Below, piece after piece: positions 36,228 through 49,264 of a stretch of 64,000 nucleotides of DNA. The notes under the pieces are model-generated. The model saw only the letters and a list, made by a program, of their open reading frames with translations. It had not been told where the DNA came from and did no database searches. This stretch comes from Gnomoniopsis sp. IMI 355080 (lineage: Eukaryota; Ascomycota; Sordariomycetes; Diaporthales; Gnomoniaceae): contig JAPEVC010000005.1 of the NCBI GenBank assembly GCA_027946555.1, positions 278,476 through 342,475 on the forward strand. Reading direction: 5' to 3'. How positions within the stretch are numbered: the first letter of the stretch is position 1; every line of letters begins with the position of its first letter. The translations under genes and the position numbers were made by a program.

Positions 36228-39132
36228 CTAAACCTCTAACGCGACCGGTTGCTGGGTGCTCTCGTTGCTCTGTCGTAGCGGCTCAAAACTTTCCAGGATC
36301 GGCTCCACGAGGGGCCTTTCCTTATGCGTCCGAGGGCTAGAAGACGCCGGGAGGCGAATACTGCCCCTGACGCTCTTCGTGAGCTGGCCAGTCTCAACAC
36401 GATCCTGTATCATCTCATCTAGAATGCGAGACATCTCGTCAACGCTCTTCTTGCGCTGCGGACGTACGGGTAGAACTCCAAAATGTGATTGCACTGGGCT
36501 GACGGGTGACGCACAGCTCGGTGTGCTTGCAGGGGATCTCTCTGGCAGTAGAGATGCCCGAGACTCCGCAGTATCCCGGCTTCTCGCAGCGCTGCGAAGA
36601 GCGACAAGCATCCGATCCTTGTCCTCCAGCTGCGCACGAAGTTCCGCGATCTCGGCGTCTTTCTCCTTCATAACAGCTGCCACGCTGTGGTCTTCCCCCA
36701 CCATGATGCCCTTACTACCTGAGGACAGACCGACGGACGTCCGAGATGAGCTGGCCCGGCGTGCCTGCAATAATCGCTTCTCAAGCGTCACAATGTACCG
36801 GTTCTTGTCGGCAAGATCCGCTTGCAACGCGCGATTCTGTCTCTCCAGCGACGCCGTTCCATCGCCATATTCACCGATGCTGTCATCCTCGTCTCCGGTA
36901 GATCTCTCGCCACTCGACGTCCGATGTGTCGTACTCGGCCGACGTCCGATCGTTGATGAAGTAGATGTAAGAGATGCAGTCCGTTCTAACGTAAATCTGC
37001 TTGATTGAGAAGGAGTGAGGGATGATCGGATGGATTGCTGTGAGAACCGGGGGTGACTGCTGAGAGCGCTCCATGTTCCGCTTGCGTTGACACCGATCGA
37101 CCTGGAGCTGAGGATTAGCTTGTTGAGATGGTCTATGCGCTCTTTCAGCGCCGTCCGTGCGAGTTGCATTTCCAGCATCTGCTCTTCATGCCGTGCTTCT
37201 GCCTCCTTTTGTAGCGCGAGCTCCTCTTCAACGTCGCGTACCCTCTCCGCTTCATTCTCCTTCTGGACATTCTTGGATTGCGACTCGAGCTGTGCCTTGA
37301 GTTCGGCTATTTCCATACGATATCGTTCGAGAAGCACTCTCGCGCCACCTTCCCCTCCAGCACCCAAAGCCTCTTCTGCTCGCTTTGCGTGACTGACGAT
37401 GTTATTCTTCGCTCGTGATGCAAATTTCAGTGTGTTCAGGGTCTCGGTGGTGTGGGTGTTGGCAGTGGCGGCAGTCCCGCTGGCGCCGATTTGAATGGTA
37501 CAAAGGATGCTGACGAGAGCGCCACCTGAAAGCGCACCCTGCAGCAACCTTGTGAGTTTGCTGTCTCGGTAAGGCAAATGCTTGCCATCTTTATCGCCAG
37601 GTTTTCCCTCCTTGTGCTCAGAGAGCTTGGAAATTACAGTGCCCAAAGTCAGCAGACTCTTGTTGATGTGAGACCCCTCTGTACGACGTTCCTTGCTCTC
37701 CGCTGCCTTCTCTGAACCAGCCAAGTCGATCAAGCTCAGAGTTGAGACACGAACACCGCCAGGCGGGAGTCCCTGTCGTTTGCTCCCAGCACTAGCTGCT
37801 GTTGCTCCAGGTACACGTTCTCGGCTCTCGACCACAATCTGTACAACAGCATGACTTCGAGAACTTCGGGAGTTGAATTGGGTGCTTGCCGTCCTCCGCG
37901 CCTGGTCACCTCGAGCGATCACACGCAGTAGTTGTGTCGGACTCTGCACAATTTCCTCTTTCAGGGGGCTCGCATAGACACCCCGCTTGCTATCCTCACG
38001 CAATTTGATTTCCTCCTGTGCCACAGCGCCACCCACACCACCGTTGGTAGGCATGCTGAGGAGGTCGTGTATCTTTTCGTTGTAAATTTCCAGGTAGCTG
38101 ACTCGGAGTAAGAATTCCCGGGAAGGCGTTTCGCGGATGTATGAGAAGATATCGGTAATTGCTAGAGGTATCACACCCGGCGATGATGCGGTTCCTTGCA
38201 TCGAGAATGTTTTGCCTGTGCCAGTCATTCCGTATGCAAAGACCGTGCCGTGGTAGCCCTCCATCACGCGACGGACTAATCGCTTCGCCGCTTGGTCATA
38301 GACTCTTGAGTTATCATCATTAGTTGTAAAGACGTTGTCTACAAGTCAAAGATCAGTACCAAACCAAGTTTCAGTTTGTAGCAAGAGACTGACCATAAAA
38401 GTGATCACCGCCTTCTTTCCCGTTGTAAGCTATTAATGATTGACGCCCATCAACCAGCCACTCCCCGTCAGGACGACGATCCTGGCCGGCATCTGGTCGC
38501 ACTCGCACGCTGACTATCACATTGCCTTTGTTATCGGCCTTGGATTGTCGCTTGTTCGTCGCATCCGTGCTGGGCTTCGGAACAGTTCCATCTTCCTCGT
38601 AGGTGGTCGCCGAGGTCGAATATGAGTCCTGGGCTGAAGAACTTCGGCTCTGGGGTAGCGATGATACACTAATCAAGCCATCAGAAAACCTTGTGCTACC
38701 CTTTCCTACGGACTTGCCGTCTCCATTGGGTAGGCTCGAAGTTCCACTCGTGCGCTGATTTGTGGAGCCGCTCAATTTGGCACTCCGACTCAGGGGACTG
38801 CTTGGTATCCTGTTGTCTCCGCGAGGAGGCTGAGGAAACGAGTTGATGCTAACTGACTTTCGTAGCGTCTTCCCGGGGATCCCGTTGACGGCTGTTGAGA
38901 CCGCCCGAGGCTGTAATAATGCAGATCCGGGGCTTCCCGCTGCAGATGGGGGTAATAGCGTAGAGGAAGGTGTTCGTAGCCCGGTTTTGGACGGGGTCGT
39001 TAAAGATCTCGCCGGTGTTGATGGCGGCTGTAGGCCCGATGCCTTTCGAGTTTTACCGACAGGCAAAGCGGGTAAGGCCATGGTAGGAGGGCCGTTGGAG
39101 GGCCTGGAGGGTTTCTGGAGTGTAGTCGTCAT
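36228..39132 (-). CDS. Kinesin motor protein, Kip2/KipA (kinesin-7-like) type
   Basis: Plus-end-directed microtubule motor; Kip2/KipA kinesins deliver +TIP proteins to microtubule ends and guide polarised hyphal growth. Exons 39132-38394 and 38338-36228 give about 949 residues. A Ser/Pro-rich N-terminal extension (1-200) precedes the motor, which starts at NVIVSVRVRP (204). Nucleotide-site motifs are intact: P-loop GMTGTGKT (283-290), switch I NSRSSRSH, switch II LIDLAGSEK. The sequence HINKSLLTLGTVISKL follows. Behind the motor are coiled-coil segments (ERYRMEIAELKAQLES, EKDAEIAELRAQLEDKDR) and a Ser-rich tail. The long N-terminal extension with a central-N motor and moderate length fits KipA better than conventional kinesin. 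The intron donor is GTCAGT. The upstream spacer is unusually long (6.8 kb). Confidence 0.92.
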
Positions 39133-42100
39133 CTTGTAAACCTGGAAAGGCTACCAAATGGTAGCTTTCTGGTTGAAGAACGACAAGACCTCGTTTATTT
39201 TTTCCAGTAGTCGATAAGAAAAGCTGCTGGTTGAGATTGTAAATATTGTATGTCAAGGGACCCGCTTCCAGACGCGAAGGAAACAGCTCGGCCGTTGGAA
39301 CCAGGGAATCCGGAAGGTGCTATGCCTGCAGTGGCGATCGAACTGGTTCGGAAGTGATGTTGTTGTCCCAAGGTCGTGAATACCGTCGTCGCCGCGAATT
39401 CAACAGTCGTTGTCCATCGATAGTTAGACGTGACTGCCTTTGATGAGCAAGTTGACGGCGAGTGGCATTGCAGGCTTGCTTATACAGACAAGTTATCTAG
39501 CAGTCGAGCAATGTTTGCTCCCGAAAATCTGGCCGAGCCTATTCAAAAGGACCAAACTTTGATATCCGAGTAGATTCTAGCGGGGAAAGTGGGGTGGCAG
39601 GTAGTGAAACGGCTTCATGCGTCCACTTCGACCAGAACTAAGGACCAGCTGTCAGTCGACTGGTACCGTGTGAGGTGATTATGGGCAAAGCAACAAGGGC
39701 ATCTGAGACTAGACGCATGCACGGGATGGTGGTTTACGCAGACCACCAAGCTCCCTTGACTGAATGAGCACTGATGCAGAGTAGCAAGCCAAGTTTCGCG
39801 TACCTTTCGCGCTGTGAGAGTCGCCCTCAACTTCTCGTAACTCTTGTTACTCGAAAAACCAAGGCGATTTTCAGAACAAATCCTGTCTCGGCAAGTCGAT
39901 TCGGGCAGGGCCGCAGCGCACCTCGTGGTAAGGGCGCTTTATGATTTCTTTTGCGACGTAGAAATGGTCTCGAGTTGTACAGGGTTGCCCCACGATGGTA
40001 TCGGCCGGTATGGCGTGGGTTTATTCGATTTGCGCGCACAGGCGCAAAGAAATATGCGCGCAATCGTGCTCAATGTAGAATCAACAGCGAGGTCAGGCAG
40101 TCACCGTGTCAAGATCAATAATGACTAAGTGAAACCTTGAGAAGGTAGTGAAGGCGTAGAGTGGCTCGGATTGTGGGAATCGAGCGTGTGACGAGACACA
40201 GCTACCGCATAAAAAAGCGAGGTCGAGCTCGAGGACGAGTCTAAGCTGTAGTCGGACGCCACGGGTAGACGGGCTGAAAAGCTACCAGAACGTTGGGACA
40301 GGCTTGGGCGGAACGGCCTGTGAGCGGGTTTTGATGGGTCGATTCGTGGTCCAAGCTAGCTAAGTTCAAGACGGCAAAGCGGTGGTGGCAGGACGAAAGA
40401 ATGGAACCGGGCGCCGGACCGACGCACGCACACCTGGTTAGGATGGAGTTAAGATTGAGTGCTAGCCAGGGCCAAAGTGTGCGGTTTGGGGAGATGGGAT
40501 GGATTCTAAGTGGTCGTAATGGGGTTCGACGTCGATGACAATGTCGTTTTTGCTATCGAAGGTCGTTATCAATCTGGACAAGAGGGTTTTTCGATTGGAA
40601 GTCCGGGGACGAGAATGAAAAGGAGAGGCCAAGGCGTCGAGGATCAAAAGACATATAGAGGAAATTGGTCTGATTCGGGAGCGAGACCAGGCGTTGACGA
40701 GGTGGGACCAAGGAAACCAGGCTTGTTCCGGGCGCTGGGGTGTATGCCTGCACGGAAGCAGTGTGCACGACCGACTAACTCAGGGGATTGCTCGGGATAT
40801 GTGGCGTATGGCATATGGCGTCTTTGCCGTGAAGTCAAAGACGTTGGGGCGTGTGGAGTTTATAAGATGACGGCAAACTAGTAACGCAACACAAGAAGTG
40901 GTGAGTGAAAGTGAGCCAAGCTCACGCGAAGACTGCAGACAAATGCAAGCAGCAAGCTTTCGGAATGGTGGTCAGAACGTTGGCGCTCCTGTCCCGATGT
41001 GGCGTTTTAGGGGAGAGGGTTATTGATGTGAGGTGAGGTGGCACCGCAAGAACCTGTGGACTCTACCAGACCATCTGCCGCTCTATTCGCGGGGTCAGAG
41101 ACAGAGAGGAGATGGCACGGACAGTGTGTCGCCGACGTCGAGTTTCGTTGTTGAGATGGAGAGTGAGGCGAGAGGTGAGTGGTGAATGCTAATTCAGGGT
41201 GGAGCGATGGGCAGCGAGGCAAGTTGAGAGGAGTTGAGGCGAGTGAAGAATGGTCAGGGTCTGTCTGTCCTGCCCGCTGCCCGCCTGCCCGATGCATGTC
41301 GTTCTTTGGTCGTAACCCATGTCCCCTTTTGCTGAAGCCAATTTGGCTATACCCCATGCTGTGCAGGGGTCTCTGCACACCATCCCTGCGCTGTCACAGA
41401 AGCGGGCCTCCCTAACTGCCAATGGTAAGTACCTGATCGTGGTCACTTTTCACAAGGTGATTTCCGTTTCCAGCCTGCCGGTCCTGCCAGCATCCAAGTC
41501 TTCCCAGGCGCACTATCATCAGCACGTCAACACCATCCCGAATTGGACTTCTTCACCGTCAACGCCTTTCTATCTATAGTATCGCATCTTGCCGCAACAC
41601 TAACGCCTTCTTATTTTGATAGACGTCAGCGTTATGCGGCTTTATTCTTCTTATACCCTACAGGGCCAAGAGGGCGTACCACCCACACCTGCCACACAAG
41701 CGTCACTACCTTACCTAGCGGCCTAGGCATGTACGCTGCACAGCGCTGCAACGGGCTGCAATGTAACACTCCTTGGGGGAAGCTAGAAAACCTCCCGCGG
41801 GCCTCAGCGAACATGCCAACCTGGGTGTCAACAAGCTTATCAGGGATAGCGTACCAACTGATCGTCAGGTCGCTCTTGGGAAGATTGGGCAACGTCGTCC
41901 CAATCCAGTAATACCAGCTTTCGCGGCACCCTCCCCCCAAGCACACTCGGAGGAAAAATGCGCGAACCTCATGAACCAGGAGGAGATACTGGAAGGTGAT
42001 ACGTCTTTTTCGCTTCTGCGGGATGATTTTCATCATTTCCGATTCTGTGCTCCAGCCTCCACTACCCCGTTGCCTGCAGTCTTGCCGAGCTCATTGAAGC

Positions 42101-45100
42101 TTCACGGCCACGAATATCAATCTTTGTGGAACACCTTTCCCCGGAAACACAGGCCATTGTGCGGTCATTGTCGGTTTACAAGGGGGAAAGTTGCTTGATC
42201 TTCTTGGGCTGTCTGTGCTCGACGCACTCCTCGGAAGTTGAGACTTCTCGAGACTCGCTTTTACGATGCCACCAGACTCGAGCCGTCGAGCTGGCTTTGC
42301 CATGGCAATTTCCGAAGGGTGCCACCGCAGCCTTCTCCACGCCCCATAATTCAAATCATTTCCCACATGCAATCAACCCATCTCTGCATAGCCGTTGTGT
42401 GTCCCAATAAGGGACCGAAGGGCCGCTGCCAATTTTCGAGTCGAGCCGCTGGTTCGACCGGACATCAGCAAAATCCTGGGCCTAAGCAAGGATCTTCCCA
42501 TAACCACGTATTTGTTTTTCTATCATCTGTACTATGTACTGCGTATTCAGAGTCCCTGACTCTGAGCGGCTTGCGATCGCCACCTCCGGTAAATGAATGC
42601 AACTGTGACATTGAAATTGCACACTACTATGTACATGAACATGTAAGAGTTTGCTTTACGGGGAGCCAATGACGACCATCCGCTATCTCACTACCGGACT
42701 TTGCTCTCGCAACTCTCGCAAAACAAAGCTTCTTGAGGAGCTCTCTTGTGAACACTGAACAGCGACTCCACATGCTCCGTTGATTTTTACAAATAAATTC
42801 AGACGATGGGTAACAAACGGTCCGAGCGTCCCCGCTGAAGCTGCCGCACAGGCTGTGGGCCAATGACTCCCACAGATACACTATCGCACTGTGTCAAACG
42901 TCGCATTCGGCCCTTGTATAAGCAAAAGCACTCTCTGAAGCTTGTTCTCTTTGCTTCATCGACAATCTATAGCAAAACCCTCTTCCGCACCAATTTGTGC
43001 AACCCCGATGGCATCTGCAAAACCGGCAGCCCCAATTAACCATAGCGAAATTGTCACAAGTCGAGAATAGAAGCAGACATTCGCTGTTGGGGTCCGAACT
43101 TTCGTCTCAAATCTACTCCCTATGACCATCCCTGCTATTACTGCTGGCTGATCTTATGCACTGGGTTTTCTGTCTGACCTCTGTTTCTTGGGGTTACACG
43201 ACTATATTCTCGGGACTGGCAGCTCATGTATCCCGAGTGTTCAGACGTTTCGGACGTGGTCTGCTCTGCGGCCAGCCTCCTTCGAGTCAGCACCAAACAC
43301 CGGCCAGAGGGTATAGCCGGCTGGGCAAGCGGGGAGGCGAGACTGACAGCCAGCAGCAATGACAGCATATGGCATGGCGAGTGTTTTCTCATCGACGTCA
43401 TCCTACATGACAATCACTGCGGACGATCTTTTGGTGAACAAATCTCGCTTCAGTACTTAGGTAGGTGGGAGAGTGCAGTGGAAGTCACGATGGTGTGCGA
43501 TCGACGACGGCTCGAACGCTTACAATTCTTTGTCGGATCAAATCGCTCACCAAAATATAGTCGTAGTGTGCAGAGGTGAGCTCTTGAAATAACACTATTC
43601 CCACATAATCTGGTCCCGGTTGAACAATCTCTCATGGTGGAAGCTGCCAGGCTTTCAGATTTGCACCACCTCTGGTCAGGAGTCAAATTTTCGGAGAGCG
43701 CATGTGGCGTCTGTCAACCAAAATGGCAACGATGTCACGCTCGCTGTCAGCAATCTCGTGGAATAATTTCCCTACCAAGGAATTGCAAAACTGTATCGTA
43801 ACACGACCGCGGTACGCAGCCTTCCAGGATTCACATGTTCAGTATCTGCCAATGGCGACTGAATCAACTACCAAATTGGTAGCATTCGGTTGCAGGATGG
43901 CAACGCAGATTCATGATCGAAGCCAGGGAGGTAGTAGTTTTGCAACAATGAACCGCGTGCTGATGAGTAGAGGTGGTTATCAAACGCCAACTGTGTTTAG
44001 CCATGCTACACTCCCACAGGGCTATCCATGGACCCCCAATTTTCAGGAGACTCGACGCTTTGGACTACACAGGAATGGAGGCTCTGCCACAGCGAAACAC
44101 TCAAACCCCTGTTAGTCATTAGGGGACCAGAAAGACCGATATGCGATTCCTTTCCCACGTTCCGTTCGCTGTTTATGATATATTATCGGTTGACTTTTTG
44201 AAAGCAGGGCTTCTTCTCGCCCCCCCCCCCCACATCTTAAGATCTCGGAAGACTGCACCACGTCCACAGCTGAGACGTCACGTTGTGCCTGCCGTTTGCT
44301 TCACCCCACGGCAAATGTATCATGAGGGGTGCAAAATGGCAGTGAGTACCTAAGTAGGTACCTGAACGACGACGGCATTTACGGCTGTGGCTGGGTCCAA
44401 ACCGCCGCTGAGAAAAAGAAAACACCCGTTCTATATATATTAAATTGTTTGTGTGACCTATCGGATCTGTGCGCACAGAGACCTGTACCTCACAAGTCGC
44501 AGAAATGTCAATCGATCACTACAACAATAGAACAAGACGGAGTCCTGATGTTGCATTGGATTTTGGGGGATTTACTGCATATTTCAGATGAAGCGAAGGT
44601 AAAAAGGCACGGTACCGAGGATATCGGTCCAGGGGACATTATGATGTATCGTATCTGTAAGGATCTTCTGCGAGTAATTCAAGTCTTCGCCTTTAACTTT
44701 CGAAGATCATGGCGAGATGCGAACTTCTACGACTTCAAATTCACAAGAGAAGTTGGGTTTCTAGTCGCTTCAACCTCGGCAAGCATGATACATTTCCTTT
44801 GCACTTGGTCTCGTTTGCTGCTAGGATGTCGCGATCCAGAGTATGGCACTTCTGGAGGGCTAGGACAGGCTATACAAATCACTCAGCCCCGCAAGGAACA
44901 GAGGGAAATCCACTAACATCCAAACGAGAATGCAGCGCGGAGAATGTAGCATTTTACGCAGCGATTGCGTATCTTACCTCATACCTAGATACTGTGAAAC
45001 AAATCCCTTGTACGGAAGATATATAGGCTTTTGTTTTAGAGCGGCGGATGTCAGTGACACCCTGAAGCTTCCGAAGCGACATGTCAGAGTAAACGATTGA

Positions 45101-45980
45101 ACAGCCTCTCTCAGAGCTTCATCTGTTCGAGACACATCACAATATTAGACAAGACAGCCCAAGCAGTCTACCCCGCTCTGAGTTGGAACTAACCTTGAAG
45201 CTGAAGCACGACAGTGGACTCTTCCGGCATTTGCTGCTTCGTGGTCAGGCATCTACACATGTGACGAGGATTGCATGCTCAGCAGATATTCCAAGGACCC
45301 CAAAATACGGGACCGATTGGCAAGTGGCACCCCAAGCCTCAAACACAAGGGCGTTGGACGCTAGGAGTTTTGTGGCGTCCGTCAAGTAGTCATGATAATA
45401 CACTAGTAACAAACTAGTGCCATTCAGTGGGTAACTATGGTATCCACAGAAGCTCCGCCAGCTACAACAAGTTCGGACCCCATTCAAAGGAAACCTCCGG
45501 GATTGCCCCGGGACGGATCGGAGGGCACAGACTTCTCAGAGGTCCAGGCGTACGGAGTACAGATTTTAGATCGTGAGGACCCAAAGACCCGGCGCCAGCG
45601 AATCGCACATTCAATTCGCCCATCGCAGGGAACCATGGCCTTGTGCTTCTGGAGTATTTGTCTTGATTCATAAACACACATTGGTGCCGGTGATGTGGCG
45701 AAGGAGCCGCACGAACCATATCACAAACGGATTTTGGACACGCGGCAAGTTACGTCTGGTTCGGGCTACCTAGGTAGCACGTCGCCTGGCACGTTGCGAA
45801 ACATTCATGCACAGTTGTTTTTCTGACCGGTAGGACCATTCGCACCAGACTCACGTATTGCCATGCAAACCCGGGGCTCCTCGAGGTGAGAGAGAAGGCC
45901 CGGGCGAGGTCGATCTGCACGTGGTATGCGAAGTGGTCTTCGAAACAGCTCCACTCGCTCGGACCCGTGAAAGGAGGACA
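39133..45980. other. 6.8-kb spacer without a supported gene
   Basis: Largest gap in the window, upstream of the kinesin and downstream of the STK19-like gene. It contains one ACCTAGGT palindrome (45768-45775), a related GTACCTAAGTAGGTAC motif near 44345, and a 12-base C-run near 44220-44231. The longest open frame is 195 codons (44329-44916, plus). It lacks family resemblance, begins inside the palindrome-type spacer motif and is about what chance predicts for 64 kb. The kinesin promoter and perhaps noncoding RNAs would lie here, but I cannot show either. Confidence 0.5.
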
Positions 45981-47303
45981 TCACAACAACCTCACTGCCC
46001 TACCCACGCTGCCCGTCTCAAACACCTCGACTAGTCCGGCGCCAACAGCTTCGTGCAGCACCCACTCAAACGCCAACCCGGAAAACTCCTTCCACTTCCT
46101 CGTGCGTCCCGGCAACACCCCCGCAAACTCCCGCCGGCTCTTTTCCCCGGCATGCTGCCTGCTCTCGTTCGCCACGCCACCGTCCCACCGCTCGCGCAGC
46201 AAGCCCTCGGGCATCTCCTTGTAACTCGCTTTGCCCAGCAAACCCGTCGTCAGGTGCGTTAATGCCGCCGTCAACAGCTTCAGATATGCGCCTTGCCCGG
46301 GCACCGCGAGACTGAGATCGCCGCCCCCTGCACCGGGAAGGAGGCGTGCTACGGCGCCGCCTGAGCGCGCGCCCCCGCTGCCGCCTGAACTGTGTAGAGC
46401 GTCAGAGCCGCCGACGGCCGCGAAGGAGCCGGCTGCGGCGCGTGAAATGCTCTGAAGGCTGAGCATGGTGCCGATATCCTCGGGTCGGGCAAAGTTCGAG
46501 GAGACATGGCCGATGTCAAAGTCGTGAAAGGTGGTGAGGAATCCAGCTCGGACAAGCTGGTCCACGTGAGTGGCCTGTAGCCCACCTTGTCCGAGTCCTT
46601 TTCTGTCGATGTCTGCAGAAGAAACTTTCAACTGAGCAGGATTTGCCTTGAGCCAGTTGATGAAAACCTCCTTCGTCTCCTTTCCCAACGCAGATTCGTC
46701 CACACGCGTTTCCAAATCCTGACCCTCCATGAGAAATTCCACGACGCCTCCCCCAGCCTTATTACCGGCTCCGCGCCTTAAGATCACGATCTTTCTCAAC
46801 GTTCCTGCCCGTACTAGTTCCGCTATTTCACGCTCCACAGCCGTCGGACTTCTTAGTAGCGCATGCAGATGCATGGTGGTTGTCAGACGTGGCAGGTTCC
46901 GCCTGAAATTTAGCACGTCCGCAACCCGCGTTGAATTCAGTCCGTAAGATGATGGCTGCTCGGGAAGCGGCGTGAACATGTGACTGTGTGAAAAGCGCAT
47001 CGCTTGCGGTACATCACGTAGCGTGAGATCCGTGAGAAGGGCGTGCACGAGCCCGCCATCGGGGAGGGGCTCATTCGGACGGTAAAGCTCTTCGTCATCG
47101 GAACCATCATCATCATGCCTCTTTGTTTCCTTTGATGTGGACTCAGACCCCGGGCTGGCTTTCGTTCTAGGCAAGGAGTCGCTCCATGAAGACGGCGAGG
47201 CTCTGCTGTTATTATTCCCGCCACCCCGGGCTTTGGACCCGGAAGATTTCTTCTTCTTCACACGGTGGGAGCCGCCTAGTATCGCTCGTAGACGACCGGT
47301 CAT
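45981..47303 (-). CDS. STK19-family protein (winged-helix, formerly Ser/Thr kinase 19)
   Basis: Single exon, 440 residues. The N-terminal 75 residues are basic then acidic low complexity. The family region begins at LRDVPQAMRFSHSHMF (about 92) and goes on with LPEQPSSYGLNSTRVADVL and NFRRNLPRLTTTMHLHALLRS. VEREIAELVRAGTLRKIVI is typical of a winged helix, followed by GLLRERWDGG and an end segment WKEFSGLAFEWVLHEAVGAGLVEVFETGS. No kinase motifs (no Gly-rich loop, HRD or DFG) are present. This agrees with current knowledge that human STK19 is a DNA-binding winged-helix protein acting in transcription-coupled repair, not a kinase. The fungal role is unknown; nuclear DNA binding is inference. It is divergent from CYP51. 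Confidence 0.85.
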   Translation of the reverse strand: MTGRLRAILGGSHRVKKKKSSGSKARGGGNNNSRASPSSWSDSLPRTKASPGSESTSKETKRHDDDGSDDEELYRPNEPLPDGGLVHALLTDLTLRDVPQAMRFSHSHMFTPLPEQPSSYGLNSTRVADVLNFRRNLPRLTTTMHLHALLRSPTAVEREIAELVRAGTLRKIVILRRGAGNKAGGGVVEFLMEGQDLETRVDESALGKETKEVFINWLKANPAQLKVSSADIDRKGLGQGGLQATHVDQLVRAGFLTTFHDFDIGHVSSNFARPEDIGTMLSLQSISRAAAGSFAAVGGSDALHSSGGSGGARSGGAVARLLPGAGGGDLSLAVPGQGAYLKLLTAALTHLTTGLLGKASYKEMPEGLLRERWDGGVANESRQHAGEKSRREFAGVLPGRTRKWKEFSGLAFEWVLHEAVGAGLVEVFETGSVGRAVRLL

Positions 47304-49264
47304 ATCAACTCTCAGCGCTTTGTTGAAGGACTCTGTCGTGAAACAAATTAGACGGGATGGTGATGTAGATTGTTCGGTTGGGCGTCAGCCTCGCCAGGCG
47401 GCCAGGTTGGAACGGCGTGTCGTTGCGGCAAGTCCTGTGATTCGCCACTGCTGCTGTACCAATTGCCCCGATTGTGGAGCTTGTCAACGACGCCCTGCGA
47501 GGCTGCCAACATAACTTATTGGCAATTTGTTAATTGCTCGCCCATTCTTTGGGCAGTCCATTTTTGTACTTACTCTTCTGGAAGAGAAAGAAGGCACCCG
47601 ATGCCACGGTGACGTCTTAATATGCACCGTAAGTGACAGCCCTAAGCAACCAGTGATTTGGGCGGGTTACCTACCTAGGTGGGTAAGGCAGGTAAGGCAG
47701 GTAGGCAGGAGGATAACCTTCGAGAGGTAGTTTCCGTAAACTGTGAGTGCGGGGAATGCACAAAACATGTTCGTAAAGATTCCCATCGTCGTACAGATTC
47801 CAAATAGCTGTAATCCCTAAGCATCGTTCGAGTCACCGTCGAAGTCTTCTCTTGAACTTGGTGACTTGACAACATACTTGCCGTTGTTGGTCTTCTTGAT
47901 GGCGAGGAGCGAATCCCAAGAGGTCTCTTGGTAATTTCAAAGCTGCCATATCTGATTTTGTTGAACAAGGATGAGGCCCATGAATCAATTCTAAGAGATG
48001 GTACCTCGGTCACCTCGCTATACCCACCTGCTTCACGGTCAAAGAGCCTTGCGAAATTTGATCGGTACAAGACATGAAGATCTCATCCAAGGTTAAGTTC
48101 TTGCCAACCTGCCTCATGCTTTCTGCATGCATGGTCGCCCTCCAGGGCGGAGTTTGCTTCCAGACCTCGAGAACGCCAACCAAGCCTGGAAAGCCTTGCT
48201 TGGGTCCAGTGCATCGCCGTGACATTCGACCCTATGGTGTGGCTTCGGTCTGGGAGAGCACCCTCTTCTCAAAATTTCTTGATATAAACCACCGACCTGG
48301 AGCATGACCTACAGTCTTTTCACCGCCAGCAGAGTGCGGATGTCCACATGCTTAAAGACAGGGTATGGCTCTGGACATGTGATACGGTGTCCGTTGTTTG
48401 CACATTCATTCCGCCAGCTTTGCTCCTTTGACTTAATCTCACCTTGTGACAGAAGAACGTGGATGAAAGGTTGCTAGCTGCTGCGTGCTGCGCCTCACTG
48501 GCCGCATATACTCGCAGTGAGGGATGCTCCCATCCATGCATGCATGACTGCATCGTGATGGTGTGCGGTCAAGTCTTGCTGACCTTTCAGAAAGGCGACG
48601 TTGGTTCGATGATGTGCAGTGTCCCTGCATTTCCCTCGGAACTTTGACCCGTTCCTTGCATCAGCCAAAAACAGGGTTCTTTATCTTATCGTTCGGATTC
48701 TTTCTTATTCGTATTCGTGATTCTACTACGAGGTCCACAATAACCTGGTGACATAGTGTGTAATAACCTGAAGCCCCTTGTATCCGTAGATGGAGTACTG
48801 CAGTACTCACGACTGGGACTATTCCCATCTCAGCGATGCAGAGCAAAATGAATTGGAAATCAAATGACAGCTTCAAGACGGACAGCTCACTAAATGGCCC
48901 CTCAGGTCATGCAAGCTGATGTGAAATGGGCATGGCATGATTCGAGTGGAAAAAAGACCTCTGAGGTCGACGGCGGACTTGCTGATTGGCGCTAGACCCT
49001 GCATAAGAGCGGGGCGAAATTGCGCTGTACTTGCCCCCAAAAAATACGGTCAGCGCGACATGGAATTCGAATTGACAACAAGGCGGCCTGCTGCTATTTA
49101 TCTTCACAACACCTGCTTCCCGCTTCCAATTACCACCACCACCTTTTCGTTGTTGGAAGCCGTCATCTCAGTCACCTCGAGCACCCTGAGACTGATATCG
49201 CAAGAGCCTTAGAGTGTCCCTTACTGCGTCGATTCGTCTCCTTTCCCGTCTGCGCGACGTCGTC
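47304..49264. other. Divergent STK19-like/CYP51 spacer
   Basis: 1.96 kb, no gene recognised. ACCTAGGT at 47673-47680 lies next to repeated GGTAAGGCA units (47681-47702). A 131-codon minus-strand frame (47675-48070) and short frames above it resemble no family. Confidence 0.5.

Noticed and set aside
40360..40375. GTTCAAGAC, a B-box match
   Set aside because: No A box or pairing arms nearby.
44329..44916. 195-codon plus frame in the long spacer
   Set aside because: No family resemblance, mixed codon use, begins within the TACCTAAGTAGGTAC spacer motif, and its length is within chance expectation.
45118..45160. GTTCGAGAC, a B-box match
   Set aside because: No A box at proper distance and no cloverleaf.
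47675..48070. 131-codon minus frame, considered as an exon with sequence to 48225
   Set aside because: No family match and no convincing splice pair.
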